Of a stretch of DNA of 33,058 nt, positions 1 to 8,328 are shown one piece after another; within the stretch, counting starts at the first letter, position 1; each line of letters opens with the position of its first letter. The DNA is taken from assembly GCA_018499965.2 (NCBI GenBank), contig JAHBAS020000027.1, positions 1-33,058 on the forward strand. Direction: 5' to 3'. Under the pieces are notes generated by a model. It ran no database searches, was not told the origin of the DNA, and saw only the letters and a program-made list of their open reading frames with translations. Made by a program: the position numbers and the translations under genes. Source of the DNA: Candidatus Uhrbacteria bacterium. GTDB lineage: Bacteria > Patescibacteriota > Patescibacteriia > 2-12-FULL-60-25.

Positions 1-557
1 GCCATGCCGGATGAGCCAACGAGGTAGATGAAGCCGCCCCAAATGAACATGATCGTGGCAGCGATCACGCCGATCGAAAGTCCGTAGCGGTAGATGGCGA
101 CGATGTATGCACCGAGAAGGAGTCCGCCGTCTTGAGGTGCAACAAAAGACGGGATGGGGGTGTTAAAATCCGGAATGACCATGGCAGCAGCGCTCTGGGA
201 TCCGTTCGAGGTTCCGATGACGTCTCCGCTTCCGGCTGTTGTTTTCTTTTCAAGTGAAGAAGCTTGCGGAGCGGTTACACAGACGCCACCTTCAAAAATC
301 CTGCGACACTCAGCATCGGTTGTCTTTTCACAGGTCCAGTCCGTGCCAAGCGTGGTATTTGCCGGAATTGTCGGACAGTCTTCAGTACGAGAGATGATGC
401 TTGTATCAATGAGGAGGCAGGAGGTTGCTTTGCTCGGGTCTGCTGTTTGCTTACAGGCGCAGCACACCGTTGCCGCGTGGGCGAATGAAGGTAGCGCAAA
501 AACGACAACGAAGGTCGTTGTTACAATGAGGCGAAAGAAAAGCGATCGGTGCTTCAT
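1..557 (-). CDS. Cys-rich secreted/membrane protein, VirB2/TrbC pilin-like (3' end off window)
   Basis: The start ATG is at 557 and the frame stays open to the window edge, giving 185 codons without a stop. The N-terminus is a clear signal peptide (MKHRSLFF followed by a hydrophobic run), with a likely signal peptidase I site after PSFAHA. The mature part opens with a cysteine-rich stretch (CCACK, and single Cys in ATSC, EDC, WTC, AEC and GGVC), then a Ser/Thr-rich linker. Near the edge a hydrophobic segment contains FIWGGFIYLVGSSG. A cysteine-rich N-terminus plus a terminal hydrophobic pair recalls the VirB2/TrbC-like pilin proteins common in CPR genomes; this is inference from shape and from the WGG motif only. 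The ATG overlaps the stop of the upstream gene by four bases (ATGA), so translation is probably coupled. It is the last visible gene of a four-gene operon. Confidence 0.6.
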   Translation of the reverse strand, partial: MKHRSLFFRLIVTTTFVVVFALPSFAHAATVCCACKQTADPSKATSCLLIDTSIISRTEDCPTIPANTTLGTDWTCEKTTDAECRRIFEGGVCVTAPQASSLEKKTTAGSGDVIGTSNGSQSAAAMVIPDFNTPIPSFVAPQDGGLLLGAYIVAIYRYGLSIGVIAATIMFIWGGFIYLVGSSGM

Positions 558-1282
558 GGATTGATATTCGCTTGCTGGAGTGCGGCGCGGAGCAGGGGCG
601 TGAGCGTCTGTGCATCGATATAGCCCTCGATTGGCTGGTCTTCTACGAAAAGGGTTGGAACTTGGGTAACGGCATGTGCAGCGGCGTCCTCAATATCCCG
701 ATTCAGAGCAAATCGATTGGCCGGGTCGCGCAAACAGGTACGGAAAACATCTTCGGTGACACCGATCTTTCGAGCGAAGCGTGTGAGTTCCAGTTCATCG
801 TAGGTCGCTGCCTCCGTAAACAAGAGATCATGCATTCCGGCGAATTTTCCTTGTTGCGCCGCACAGCGACCCGCGATCGCCGCGGTGACGGATTGGGAAT
901 GTTCTGTGGCATTCGGCAGGTCGCGCCATACGGTTCGAATGGATGTTTTTCCACCGACAGTGAGGAGCGCGTCGTTTATTGCAGAGGCTTGTTGACGGCT
1001 TACTTCACTTTGGAAGTCGCCGAAGACGATAAGCGTGACGCTGCTCGATGTCCCTCCGGAAAGCAGGGGATCAGTAACGCGGATCGCAGGCACCTGTGGT
1101 GGAAGCCCAGCAAGGCGTTCAGCATCCGAAAGCAGGGAGTCTGGAACGATATTGCGCGGAACCGGAAGTCCGGTTCGAAAACGCGTTTGACTGTCTTCCC
1201 AAACGTTCATGAAATAGAACGTCGTCATGCCTACGAGGACGAGGGCGAGAATGACAAGTGTGATGAGACGTGAGCGGTCCAT
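554..1282 (-). CDS. Membrane-anchored DsbA-like thioredoxin-fold protein lacking the CXXC motif
   Basis: This 242-residue protein has an N-terminal membrane anchor (about residues 6-26) and a DsbA/Thioredoxin_4-type domain from about residue 80. Family landmarks are present: the strand VTLIVFGDFQ, the helical insert with AAQQGKFAGMHDLLF, and the cis-proline loop TQVPTLF near residue 209. In active relatives, FGDFQ is followed by CPFC or a similar CXXC. Here it reads SEVS (residues 92-95), so both redox cysteines are absent. The two remaining cysteines (C140, C183) sit at helical positions often cysteine in this family, away from the active site. The domain should lie outside the cytoplasmic membrane. 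It is nine bases downstream of the propeller gene and overlaps the next gene by four bases. A scaffold or chaperone role for the Cys-rich neighbour is possible but unproven. Confidence 0.75.
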   Translation of the reverse strand: MDRSRLITLVILALVLVGMTTFYFMNVWEDSQTRFRTGLPVPRNIVPDSLLSDAERLAGLPPQVPAIRVTDPLLSGGTSSSVTLIVFGDFQSEVSRQQASAINDALLTVGGKTSIRTVWRDLPNATEHSQSVTAAIAGRCAAQQGKFAGMHDLLFTEAATYDELELTRFARKIGVTEDVFRTCLRDPANRFALNRDIEDAAAHAVTQVPTLFVEDQPIEGYIDAQTLTPLLRAALQQANINP

Positions 1283-1291
1283 GGAGGTTTT

Positions 1292-2530
1292 TTAAAACAG
1301 GCCGAATTTATAGAGCTTACCGGTGACAGCATCGGTAAAGATCAGTTCAGATCCGTCTGTTGAAAGGATAGGGTCTTTGACGGTCGGTCCGCCATCCGGT
1401 TTTCCTAAGTCCATGACCGTATTATCTTGAAGATTAATGCGAACGATGCGATCCGATGTATTCTGGAATTGATCCGGTTGTAATCCGGCGCCACGCGGCA
1501 TGGTTTCTGGAACGCCGCAGATGACCTCTGTTTCACCGTGCCAGGCGCATTTGAATGCCCAGGTTTGAACCGAGAGTTTTTGCCGATTTTGGTTGATATT
1601 GCCTGGTGCTCCACCAGAGACCCAGAGTTCCGGCTTGTAGTCGTTTGCGACGGTCCAGACGCTATAGAGAACGATTTGTCCGGATGGTGACCAGAGCGGT
1701 TCGAATCCACGTCCTTCTACGACCAGGCCATTGTAGTTTTCGTGGTTTTTGCCAACGAGGATGATTTCTTGGCGATCGAATCCCTTTGCCTGTCCGGTGG
1801 TCGCATACGCGATAATGTCTCCGTTGGGCGTCCATGCCGGGAACGTTTTATTGGAATTTTCACCAAGGGGTTCAATGGCTTGGGCATTTGATCCGTCCGG
1901 ACTGGCGACGATCAGATATCGTGATTCTGGGGAATCGGATTCATTTTTGGCAACGATTTGATTGTCATTGTTTGAAAAATCAAATCCGTCCCAATGCTTT
2001 GGGAGGGTTGTTTGCTTTTGTGTGACGAAGTTATAGAGAACGTTTGATCCGTCTGGAAAATTGAGAATGGCTTGATCAGAGGCATTTCCCCAGACCACGG
2101 AATCGACATTTGGGAAGGTTTGATCGCTTAAGGCTTTTAAGGCTCCGTCTGAACTGATTTTGTAGAACTTCGCATCAGCTGGATCGTAGAATCGCGCGCC
2201 GTTCCCATCGGTAGTTGCGCTTACGTCACGCGAGATCCCTGCATTAAGCAATTGCGTTCTCTGCGTGGCCGCTGGAAGGTCTTCTGTTGGTTGCTGACCC
2301 GGTTGACTTGTACCCGGAGGGAGTCCGGTACCTTCTCCTTGGGTTGACGTCGGGCGTTCTCCGGCAGTTCCTGAAGAAGGGAGCTCGCCGATCGTTCCCG
2401 GTTGCTCAGTCGTCGGTTCGACCGGAGTAGTTTTTGGACGGAAAAATACGGAATAGAGAATATACCCCAAGCCGCATGCAAAGATGATGAAGGCGATGAT
2501 AAGAAGGAATTTTTTCAACCGTTCAGACAT
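1292..2530 (-). CDS. Membrane-anchored TolB/PD40-like beta-propeller protein
   Basis: This 412-residue protein has a short cytoplasmic N-terminus (MSERLKK) and one transmembrane helix (about 8-30). A low-complexity Pro/Thr/Gly/Gln linker (about 33-88) follows, then a repeat domain. The repeats have TolB/PD40 character: blocks such as SPDGSN, FPAWTPNGDIIAYAT, EPLWSPSGQIVLYSVW and ILSTDGSELIFTD recur about every 45-60 residues, as expected for blades of a beta-propeller. No catalytic motif was seen, so a protein-binding or scaffold role outside the membrane is likely. It follows the 318-residue membrane protein by 30 bases and precedes the DsbA-like gene by nine, so all belong to one transcription unit. 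Confidence 0.7.
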   Translation of the reverse strand: MSERLKKFLLIIAFIIFACGLGYILYSVFFRPKTTPVEPTTEQPGTIGELPSSGTAGERPTSTQGEGTGLPPGTSQPGQQPTEDLPAATQRTQLLNAGISRDVSATTDGNGARFYDPADAKFYKISSDGALKALSDQTFPNVDSVVWGNASDQAILNFPDGSNVLYNFVTQKQTTLPKHWDGFDFSNNDNQIVAKNESDSPESRYLIVASPDGSNAQAIEPLGENSNKTFPAWTPNGDIIAYATTGQAKGFDRQEIILVGKNHENYNGLVVEGRGFEPLWSPSGQIVLYSVWTVANDYKPELWVSGGAPGNINQNRQKLSVQTWAFKCAWHGETEVICGVPETMPRGAGLQPDQFQNTSDRIVRINLQDNTVMDLGKPDGGPTVKDPILSTDGSELIFTDAVTGKLYKFGLF

Positions 2531-2560
2531 AGGTGAGGGAAGTATACCTTGCTTGGGGCA

Positions 2561-3517
2561 TTAGCTAAAGAAAAAAGAGACAGCATCGAATATTCCCATC
2601 GTGAGGAAGATGATGACCGCACAGAGAAGGATGATGAGCGGTAAGAGTGCGATGAAAATCATGAAGTCGATCCAGAATGTGATGGCTACGACGACGATGT
2701 TATATAGCGTAAAAAATCCCTCTTTTTTATCGTAGCTAAGATTGATGCCTATGGCTGCCAATCCCGTCCCCATGGGTTCAGGAGCGTCTACGTGGAAGAG
2801 CAAGATGTTCCATGTTTCCACATTGAGGTCAAAGATGAGCTTGATCAGGGGGAAAATCGTTTCTGCAAGAACGAGCTCTACAACTCTCACGATCGTGGAA
2901 TAGAGGCGCCGTAATTTTCGAACGTCTCGAAGCGTTTTTGCTGCTCGTTCGGCCTGGGCGATCTTGTCTTGTTCTTGCCCTTTAGCCTGCGCTTGCCGTT
3001 CCCGTTGGCCGTCCCTGGCCATGGATTGTTGAAGAATGAGCGATCGTTGCGTGTCTGTCTGCTCCGGAGCTGTGCGTTCTTGGGTATAGCCCACCTGTCG
3101 CTGTGAGCCCTCGGAAGGAAAAGAGGAAGTCTCGGAGATTTCGGTGAGCGAACGGCCTGGCTGTGTGAAGCGTCGTTGCGTTTCTGACAGCGCGTGTTGA
3201 CGATCGGATTCCAACGATTCTTCCGTTGCCTCCCGTTGCGTATAGGATTTCGGTTTGAGTGCGAGTAGTGGAGCTTCTTCGCTTCCGAGTGAAGAATCCG
3301 ATGGAGCGGAGGAGTCGCTTACGGTATCGCTCTGCTCTTGAATGTCGGCGTCTTCAAAGTCATTGGTATTCTGCGCTCGTTGGTCAAGAAGGCGATTCGA
3401 ATGAAAGCGCAGTGCATCTTGCATTGGGGCATTGTTGCTATTCGCAGGGCCGGCAGAAGAACGAAAAGATCCTCCGAGGGGTACGGAGGTTGGGAGCTTG
3501 CGTGCCGCTTCTGCCAT
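2561..3517 (-). CDS. Unrecognised protein: polar Gln/Ser-rich N-terminus, hydrophobic C-terminus
   Basis: This 318-residue protein belongs to no family I recognise. Residues 1-190 are strongly polar, rich in Gln, Ser, Glu and Arg (for example SDTVSDSSAPSDSS), and probably disordered or coiled-coil near the end (QAKGQEQDKIAQAERAAK). Residues about 205-318 carry three hydrophobic stretches: one near VVELVLAETIFPLIKLIF, one around IVVVAITFWIDFMIFIALL, and a terminal IILLCAVIIFLTMGIF. It is the first gene of the operon, and its ATG lies eight bases after an extended -10 element, so the mRNA is almost leaderless. The layout (long cytoplasmic tail, C-terminal membrane bundle, neighbours with exported domains) would fit a subunit of an envelope or secretion apparatus; that is inference only. 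Confidence 0.6.
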   Translation of the reverse strand: MAEAARKLPTSVPLGGSFRSSAGPANSNNAPMQDALRFHSNRLLDQRAQNTNDFEDADIQEQSDTVSDSSAPSDSSLGSEEAPLLALKPKSYTQREATEESLESDRQHALSETQRRFTQPGRSLTEISETSSFPSEGSQRQVGYTQERTAPEQTDTQRSLILQQSMARDGQRERQAQAKGQEQDKIAQAERAAKTLRDVRKLRRLYSTIVRVVELVLAETIFPLIKLIFDLNVETWNILLFHVDAPEPMGTGLAAIGINLSYDKKEGFFTLYNIVVVAITFWIDFMIFIALLPLIILLCAVIIFLTMGIFDAVSFFFS

Positions 3518-3525
3518 GTGCGGAT

Positions 3526-3534
3526 ATTATACCA
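3526..3534 (-). promoter_or_regulatory. Extended -10 promoter of the four-gene envelope operon
   Basis: On the minus strand the sequence reads TGGTATAAT, a perfect -10 hexamer with the TGn extension. No -35 hexamer is evident 17 bases upstream. The start codon lies only eight bases downstream, so transcription should start within about two bases of the ATG. Confidence 0.7.
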
Positions 3535-3581
3535 GAAAATACGCGGTATGGCCGCTTTTTATGAACGAAGATTTGCGCAGT

Positions 3582-6092
3582 CTAGAGTGCGCGGAGTCCG
3601 TTTTTTGTTGCCTTCAAACGAATGGCTCGTTTGGTTGGTTTTTCGGAAAGCAATCGACCGACGAGATGGGTGATTTCGCGTTCAATGAGTCGACGTGCGG
3701 CACGAGCGCCTTCGTGTTCCGGCATCGGGCGGGAGACGAGCCAGTTCAATACATCGTCACCTGCCGTGCAGGCGACGCGTTGGGCGTTCGAAACGCGTTC
3801 CAGGGCGCGTGCGAGTTCCTGTTTGACGATGGATTTCATGCTCGAAGCATTGAGCGGGCGGAAGGTGATGATATGGTCTAATCGATTGATGAGTTCAGGT
3901 CGAAAACGTTCGTCGATCTGTGATCGAACGTATGAATCAAATGCGTGTTCATGAAGTTCGCCGGATGATTCAAAGCCAATGGATGTGCGCTTTGCTGCAT
4001 CTCCGCCCACGTTTGAAGTGAGGATGATGTACGTATGTCGCAAGGAGATATGTCGACCTGTTCCGTCGGTAATACGACCATCTTCCAGCATCTGGAGAAG
4101 TAAGTTGAGCACGTCCGGATGCGCCTTCTCAACCTCGTCAAAACAGATCACACAGTGTGGGCGTTTGCGGATCGCATCCGTAAAATGATTCGATTCACGA
4201 TATCCAACATAGCCTGCCGGAGAGCCGAGAAGTTTGGATGCCGAATACCCTTCGGAGAACTCGGACATGTCGAGCTTGATGAGTGCATCCTCACGTCCAA
4301 AGAGTTCGTGTGCAAGCGTGCGCGCGAGTTCTGTTTTTCCGGTTCCAGAAGGACCGACGAAGAGAAGTGAGGTCTTTGGGCGTCGCTCGTCGCTGAGTCC
4401 GAGTCGGGAAACGCGAACTGCATTCGCGACGGTGTGCAGGGCGCGTTCTTGTCCGAGTACGCGTTTCGCCAAACGCTTTTCAAGATCGTGCATGCGTTCG
4501 CGTTCCGTGGCGAGAACGGTTTCGAGCGGGAGGTTCGCCATGCGCGCTACTACGGCGGCCACGTCTTCGGCGCGAACGGGGAGTGGAGCGGCATTGCGCT
4601 CGCATTCCAGCTTTTCAATCACGGATTCAATATCTTTCGTGAAGCGCTGTTCCTTGGCGTGATATTCCGCGGCCTCTTCAATGCGTTGCGCATCCAGGGC
4701 TTGCTCCTTTTTCATGGCAGAATCGTCTCGTGCGATTTCGAGCGCGCGGAGACGCTCCATGACTTCCGGGTTTTTCTGTTTGGCCACGACGGATGCTGCG
4801 GATTCATCCAGGAGGTCGATGGCCTTGTCTGGGAACATGCGATCCGTAATATATCGTTCGGCGAGCGTGACTGTGGCTTCAAGCGCCGCATCGTCATACG
4901 TGACGCCATGATGCGTTTCGTATTTTGAACGAAGGCCTTGGATCATGGATCGCGTCACTTGAGTGCTCGGCTGTTCAATGGCAACCGGTTGGAAACGGCG
5001 TTCAAGAGCCGCATCGGTTTCGATGAATTTTTTATACTCGTTCCAGGTCGTGGCTCCGATGCAGCGGATTTCTCCTCGGGCCAAAGCTGGCTTGAGGATA
5101 TTGGCTGCGTCAAGCGATCCGGAAGTCGAGCCTGCACCGACGATATTATGCATCTCATCGATAAAGAGGATGATATTCGGATCAGCCTTCACTTCGTCAA
5201 CGAGCTGTTTGAGGCGCGCTTCAAATTCACCGCGATACATGGTTCCGGCTACGGTAAGTGCAAGGTCTACGGATAAGAGACGTTTACCCGAAAGGGCGTC
5301 GGGAACATCGCCGGATGCAAGACGCGAGGCTAGTCCTTCGACAATGGCGGTTTTGCCAACGCCAGGTTCACCAAGAAGAACGGGATTGTTCTTGGTACGC
5401 CGGCATAGGATTTCGATCACGCGGTGCAGTTCACGATCGCGTCCAATCACCGGGTCAAGTGTTTCGATAACATTGGGCTGCGTGAGGTCTCGTGTAAATG
5501 CTTCGAGTGCAGATCCAGTCGTGCGCTGGTTTCCGGACGGTCGGCCATGCTGAGGTGGACGGGGGATGATCGGCGGAATGTCTGCATTCTCGTCATCGAT
5601 GCTGCTGCCAGTCATGGGTGGAATGAGATCGGGAAATTTCGTCGTTGACGTTAGTACGGCATTGACGCGTTCTTTGAGCTGCGTCGGATTGATGGATTGC
5701 TCTTCGAAGAATCGGTGGATGTCCGGCGGGTCGATCGCGAGCAGGGCGGCGATAAGGTGCTCGGTACCGACGTATTTATGATCATGGATATGTGCGAGGA
5801 GAATGCATCGTTCCAAAATTTGCTTTACCGGACTGGAAAGATCTGGAGTAATCGTTTCTCCTTTTGGCGCCGCATCCGGCGTTCCTCGAAACGCTGCCTC
5901 GGCTAATTCAATCGTGACGCCGTTCTTCGTGAGCAGCTCAGCCCCAATGGATCCTTTTTCTTGAAGGAGTCCGATGATGAGGTCGCCCGGCTGCATAACT
6001 TCTCGTCCCGCATGGACAGAAAAAGCAAGCGCTTTTTGGAGCGCTTCTTTGAGGTGTGTGGTGAAACGGGAGATGAAGGATGGCTCGATCAT
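3582..6092 (-). CDS. clpC: ClpC-type AAA+ protease ATPase
   Basis: This 836-residue Hsp100 unfoldase should thread damaged or tagged proteins into ClpP in the cytoplasm. Domains in order are the Clp N domain repeats (about 5-150), a linker, and AAA module D1 with Walker A GEPGVGKT (241-248) and Walker B IILFIDE (307-313). A short helical M domain follows (about 445-495), then module D2 with Walker A GPSGTGKT (580-587) and Walker B VICFDE (648-653), and the C-terminal D2-small domain. The tripeptide IGF at 705-707 sits where ClpP-binding loops carry IGF/LGF/VGF, so a partnership with ClpP is expected. The short M domain argues for ClpC rather than ClpB. It lies downstream of lemA on the same strand but has its own TATAAT. 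The tmRNA system in this window could supply its substrates. Confidence 0.95.
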   Translation of the reverse strand: MIEPSFISRFTTHLKEALQKALAFSVHAGREVMQPGDLIIGLLQEKGSIGAELLTKNGVTIELAEAAFRGTPDAAPKGETITPDLSSPVKQILERCILLAHIHDHKYVGTEHLIAALLAIDPPDIHRFFEEQSINPTQLKERVNAVLTSTTKFPDLIPPMTGSSIDDENADIPPIIPRPPQHGRPSGNQRTTGSALEAFTRDLTQPNVIETLDPVIGRDRELHRVIEILCRRTKNNPVLLGEPGVGKTAIVEGLASRLASGDVPDALSGKRLLSVDLALTVAGTMYRGEFEARLKQLVDEVKADPNIILFIDEMHNIVGAGSTSGSLDAANILKPALARGEIRCIGATTWNEYKKFIETDAALERRFQPVAIEQPSTQVTRSMIQGLRSKYETHHGVTYDDAALEATVTLAERYITDRMFPDKAIDLLDESAASVVAKQKNPEVMERLRALEIARDDSAMKKEQALDAQRIEEAAEYHAKEQRFTKDIESVIEKLECERNAAPLPVRAEDVAAVVARMANLPLETVLATERERMHDLEKRLAKRVLGQERALHTVANAVRVSRLGLSDERRPKTSLLFVGPSGTGKTELARTLAHELFGREDALIKLDMSEFSEGYSASKLLGSPAGYVGYRESNHFTDAIRKRPHCVICFDEVEKAHPDVLNLLLQMLEDGRITDGTGRHISLRHTYIILTSNVGGDAAKRTSIGFESSGELHEHAFDSYVRSQIDERFRPELINRLDHIITFRPLNASSMKSIVKQELARALERVSNAQRVACTAGDDVLNWLVSRPMPEHEGARAARRLIEREITHLVGRLLSEKPTKRAIRLKATKNGLRAL

Positions 6093-6115
6093 ACATGCAG
6101 GAGCATTGGACGCTG

Positions 6116-6121
6116 ATTATA
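6116..6121 (-). promoter_or_regulatory. Candidate -10 box of clpC
   Basis: The minus strand reads TATAAT here, 23 bases before the clpC ATG. No -35 hexamer is recognisable, and the position where one would lie is occupied by the perfect inverted repeat at 6119-6147. This supports transcription of clpC separate from lemA. Confidence 0.5.
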
Positions 6122-6147
6122 GGGCATCGGAATTTCCGATGCCCTAT
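6119..6147. repeat. Perfect 14-bp inverted repeat between lemA and clpC (operator or lemA terminator)
   Basis: The arms ATAGGGCATCGGAA and TTCCGATGCCCTAT are exact reverse complements with one base between them. Downstream of lemA it could fold into a terminator-like hairpin, but no run of T follows on the minus strand. One end overlaps the TATAAT of clpC and the other covers the -35 region, which fits an operator for a dimeric repressor at least as well. It does not match the CIRCE element. Confidence 0.7.
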
Positions 6148-6165
6148 GTATTGATGATTCGTGAC

Positions 6166-6717
6166 CTAGAATTTGACTTGCACGTTCTGCTTGGCGGCTT
6201 CTTCTGCTTCAAAGAATTCGCGAGCCTTGAAACTCAACATGCCAGCAACGAGATTCGTTGGAAAGACCTGGATCTTCGTGTTGAAGTCGCGGACCATGCC
6301 ATTGTAGAAGCGGCGTGCAGCTTGGATCTTTTCTTCGATATCCGTGAGTGTCTGCTGGAGATCGAGGAAATTGGTGTTCACTTTGAGTTCCGGATAGCTT
6401 TCTGCTACGGCGAAGAGCGATTTCAACGTATCGCTCAACATGTTTTCCGCTTGAGCCTTGTCGTGAAGGTTCTGCGCGCCCATGGCTGCAGTGCGAGCGG
6501 CTGTGACTTTTTCGAACGTTCCAGATTCATGGCTCGCGTATCCCTTCACGGTTTCAACGAGGTTTGGGATGAGGTCATAGCGACGTTTTGTCTGCACGTC
6601 GATATCTGCAACAGCTTCGTCCGTTTTATTGCGGAGGGAGATGAGGCCATTGTATACGCCGACAAGCCAGAAGGCGATGACGACGACAACGGCAAGAAGG
6701 ATCCAAAGAAACGGCAT
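6166..6717 (-). CDS. lemA: LemA family membrane protein
   Basis: This 183-residue protein has an N-terminal transmembrane helix (about 3-22) followed by the helical LemA domain. Family motifs are clear: DIDVQTKRRYDLIPNLVETV (about 39-58), the following GYASHES, and the C-terminal block GMLSFKAREFFEAEE ending in VQVKF. Length is close to the family norm. The molecular role of LemA proteins is not settled; they are widespread envelope-associated proteins with the helical domain after the anchor. It is divergent from the phosphohexomutase gene and upstream of clpC on the same strand. Confidence 0.93.
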   Translation of the reverse strand: MPFLWILLAVVVVIAFWLVGVYNGLISLRNKTDEAVADIDVQTKRRYDLIPNLVETVKGYASHESGTFEKVTAARTAAMGAQNLHDKAQAENMLSDTLKSLFAVAESYPELKVNTNFLDLQQTLTDIEEKIQAARRFYNGMVRDFNTKIQVFPTNLVAGMLSFKAREFFEAEEAAKQNVQVKF

Positions 6718-6730
6718 AGGGATGAAATGG

Positions 6731-6736
6731 ATAATA
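6731..6736 (-). promoter_or_regulatory. Candidate -10 box of lemA
   Basis: The minus strand reads TATTAT 13 bases before the lemA ATG. No good -35 was found. The predicted start would leave a leader of about seven bases, in line with other genes here. Confidence 0.4.
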
Positions 6737-6909
6737 AGTGAATGTGATTGAGGATAATGATGAGCGCCTTATCCCGAATACTTGGCTAATTTGCGCTCAA
6801 CGCTTACACTGAAAAGGTACTTGATAGAAGCTAATTCGTCAATCAGGCTTTCCCTTATCTTGTGGAGTAGGAGATTTTTCGTCCTACGCCCTCCCATACC
6901 CTTTCTCCT

Positions 6910-8295
6910 ATGTCTTTCTTCCATGCCTATGATATCCGCGGAACAACCGCAGATGGACTGAATGCCGCTTTTGCGGAACGGCTCGGTCGTGCTGCTTTTG
7001 ATGTTTATCACCCCAAGCGGGTATTGGTTGGTCGGGATATGCGATCTTCGTCTCCGGAACTGGAGCAGGCTTTGATCAAGGGGTTAACGGATCACGGGGT
7101 GGACGTTGTACGGATCGGCCTTTGTTCAACTCCGTTGTTCAATGTGGCTATGGGAATGGCTGGTGGAAAATGCGACCTTGGAATCATGGTCACAGCATCT
7201 CATAATCCTGGCCAATATAATGGCTTCAAATTCGCTGATGGGAGCGTGTACCCGATTGGTTTAGGGAGCGGACTCGAAAAAATCGAGCAACGTTTTCTTT
7301 CTGAAGAAGCGTTTACGCCATCAGTATCTAAGGGTAGCGTTTCAGATGATGATTCGAATCTTGCACGATATCTCGATCTCATCACTTCCTTCGTATCTCC
7401 GTCGGATATTGCGGCTATGAAAATCGCGATCGATGCCGGAAACGGAATGGCGGGTTTCGTGCTGCCATCACTCATGGAGCGTCTGCCTCAGGTTGATGCG
7501 GTTCCGATGTATTGGGATATGGATGGCACGTTTCCAAACCATGAAGCGAATCCCATCAAGACCGAAACGCTTTCCGCGCTCTCGCATACGGTTCGCGAAC
7601 AAGGGTGCATGATCGGTGTAGCGTATGACGGAGATTGTGATCGCATTGGTTTCGTCGATGAAGAGGGAAGTCCGATCCCGGGGGATTTGATGGAAGTCGT
7701 TCTCGCTCGCGTACTTTTGCGTCAGCATCCGGGCGCGTTGATTCTTCGTGATCTCCGAAGCTCGTGGGTCGTGGAAGAAGAGATCCTTGCCGCAGGAGGA
7801 AAAACGGAAATGACGCGTGTTGGACATTCGTTCATCAAGCGCCAACTTCGTGAATCCGGCGCGCTCTTCGCTGGTGAACTTTCCATGCATTACTACCATC
7901 AGTCATTATGGGGCGTGGAGTCCGGGGATTTGACGCTCCTACTTCTCCTGAAAGAGTTGTCTGATTCGGGTAAAAAACTTTCGGAACTTTGGAGGCCCTT
8001 GCAGAAGTATGCCTATAGCGGAGAAGTGAACTCGCAGGTCTCTGACACGGCAAAAGCCCTTGAATCCGTTCGTGCAGCGTATGCGTCCTCCGCATCGTCG
8101 ATCGTGGAGATTGATGGCATCCGCATGGAATTCGGCGTGGGTGCGGACGGATCGAAAAATGAGCATTCCTGGTGGTTCTCGGTTCGTGCTTCAAACACCG
8201 AACCGCTCGTTCGCTTGATCGTTGAAGCGGTTGATCCTAAGGTTATGGAAGTGAAACGAGATGAGCTTCTAAAAGTGATTAAAGCCGTGGCATAG
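6910..8295 (+). CDS. manB: Phosphomannomutase/phosphoglucomutase (alpha-D-phosphohexomutase family)
   Basis: This 461-residue cytoplasmic enzyme interconverts hexose 6- and 1-phosphates to feed nucleotide-sugar synthesis for the envelope. All four signature loops are visible: the phosphoserine loop TASHNP (Ser97), the metal loop DGDCDR (240-245, Cys replacing the usual Gly), the sugar-specificity loop GELSMH (322-327, close to GEMSGH), and the phosphate-binding loop RASNTEP (426-432). The start MSFFHAYDIRG matches the usual N-terminal YDIRG. Length is typical of the AlgC/ManB type. Whether mannose or glucose phosphate is preferred cannot be told from sequence. The Wzz-like gene at the far end of the window suggests polysaccharide synthesis in this organism. 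Confidence 0.93.
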   Translation: MSFFHAYDIRGTTADGLNAAFAERLGRAAFDVYHPKRVLVGRDMRSSSPELEQALIKGLTDHGVDVVRIGLCSTPLFNVAMGMAGGKCDLGIMVTASHNPGQYNGFKFADGSVYPIGLGSGLEKIEQRFLSEEAFTPSVSKGSVSDDDSNLARYLDLITSFVSPSDIAAMKIAIDAGNGMAGFVLPSLMERLPQVDAVPMYWDMDGTFPNHEANPIKTETLSALSHTVREQGCMIGVAYDGDCDRIGFVDEEGSPIPGDLMEVVLARVLLRQHPGALILRDLRSSWVVEEEILAAGGKTEMTRVGHSFIKRQLRESGALFAGELSMHYYHQSLWGVESGDLTLLLLLKELSDSGKKLSELWRPLQKYAYSGEVNSQVSDTAKALESVRAAYASSASSIVEIDGIRMEFGVGADGSKNEHSWWFSVRASNTEPLVRLIVEAVDPKVMEVKRDELLKVIKAVA

Positions 8296-8316
8296 GAAGG
8301 TCCCACGTCCTATCTG

Positions 8317-8322
8317 TATATT
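8317..8322 (+). promoter_or_regulatory. Candidate -10 box of murI giving a leaderless mRNA
   Basis: TATATT ends six bases before the murI ATG, so transcription would begin at the start codon itself. No Shine-Dalgarno sequence precedes the gene. Confidence 0.5.
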
Positions 8323-8328
8323 CCATCT

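Noticed and set aside
3535-3581. Terminator between clpC and the envelope operon
   Set aside because: Only a 4-bp GCGG/CCGC stem with a short T-rich stretch; too weak to call.
3582-6092. Long plus-strand open frames across clpC (for example around 4234-4928 and 4963-5553)
   Set aside because: They lie wholly antisense to a complete ClpC with all motifs, and their translations have the skewed composition of shadow frames.
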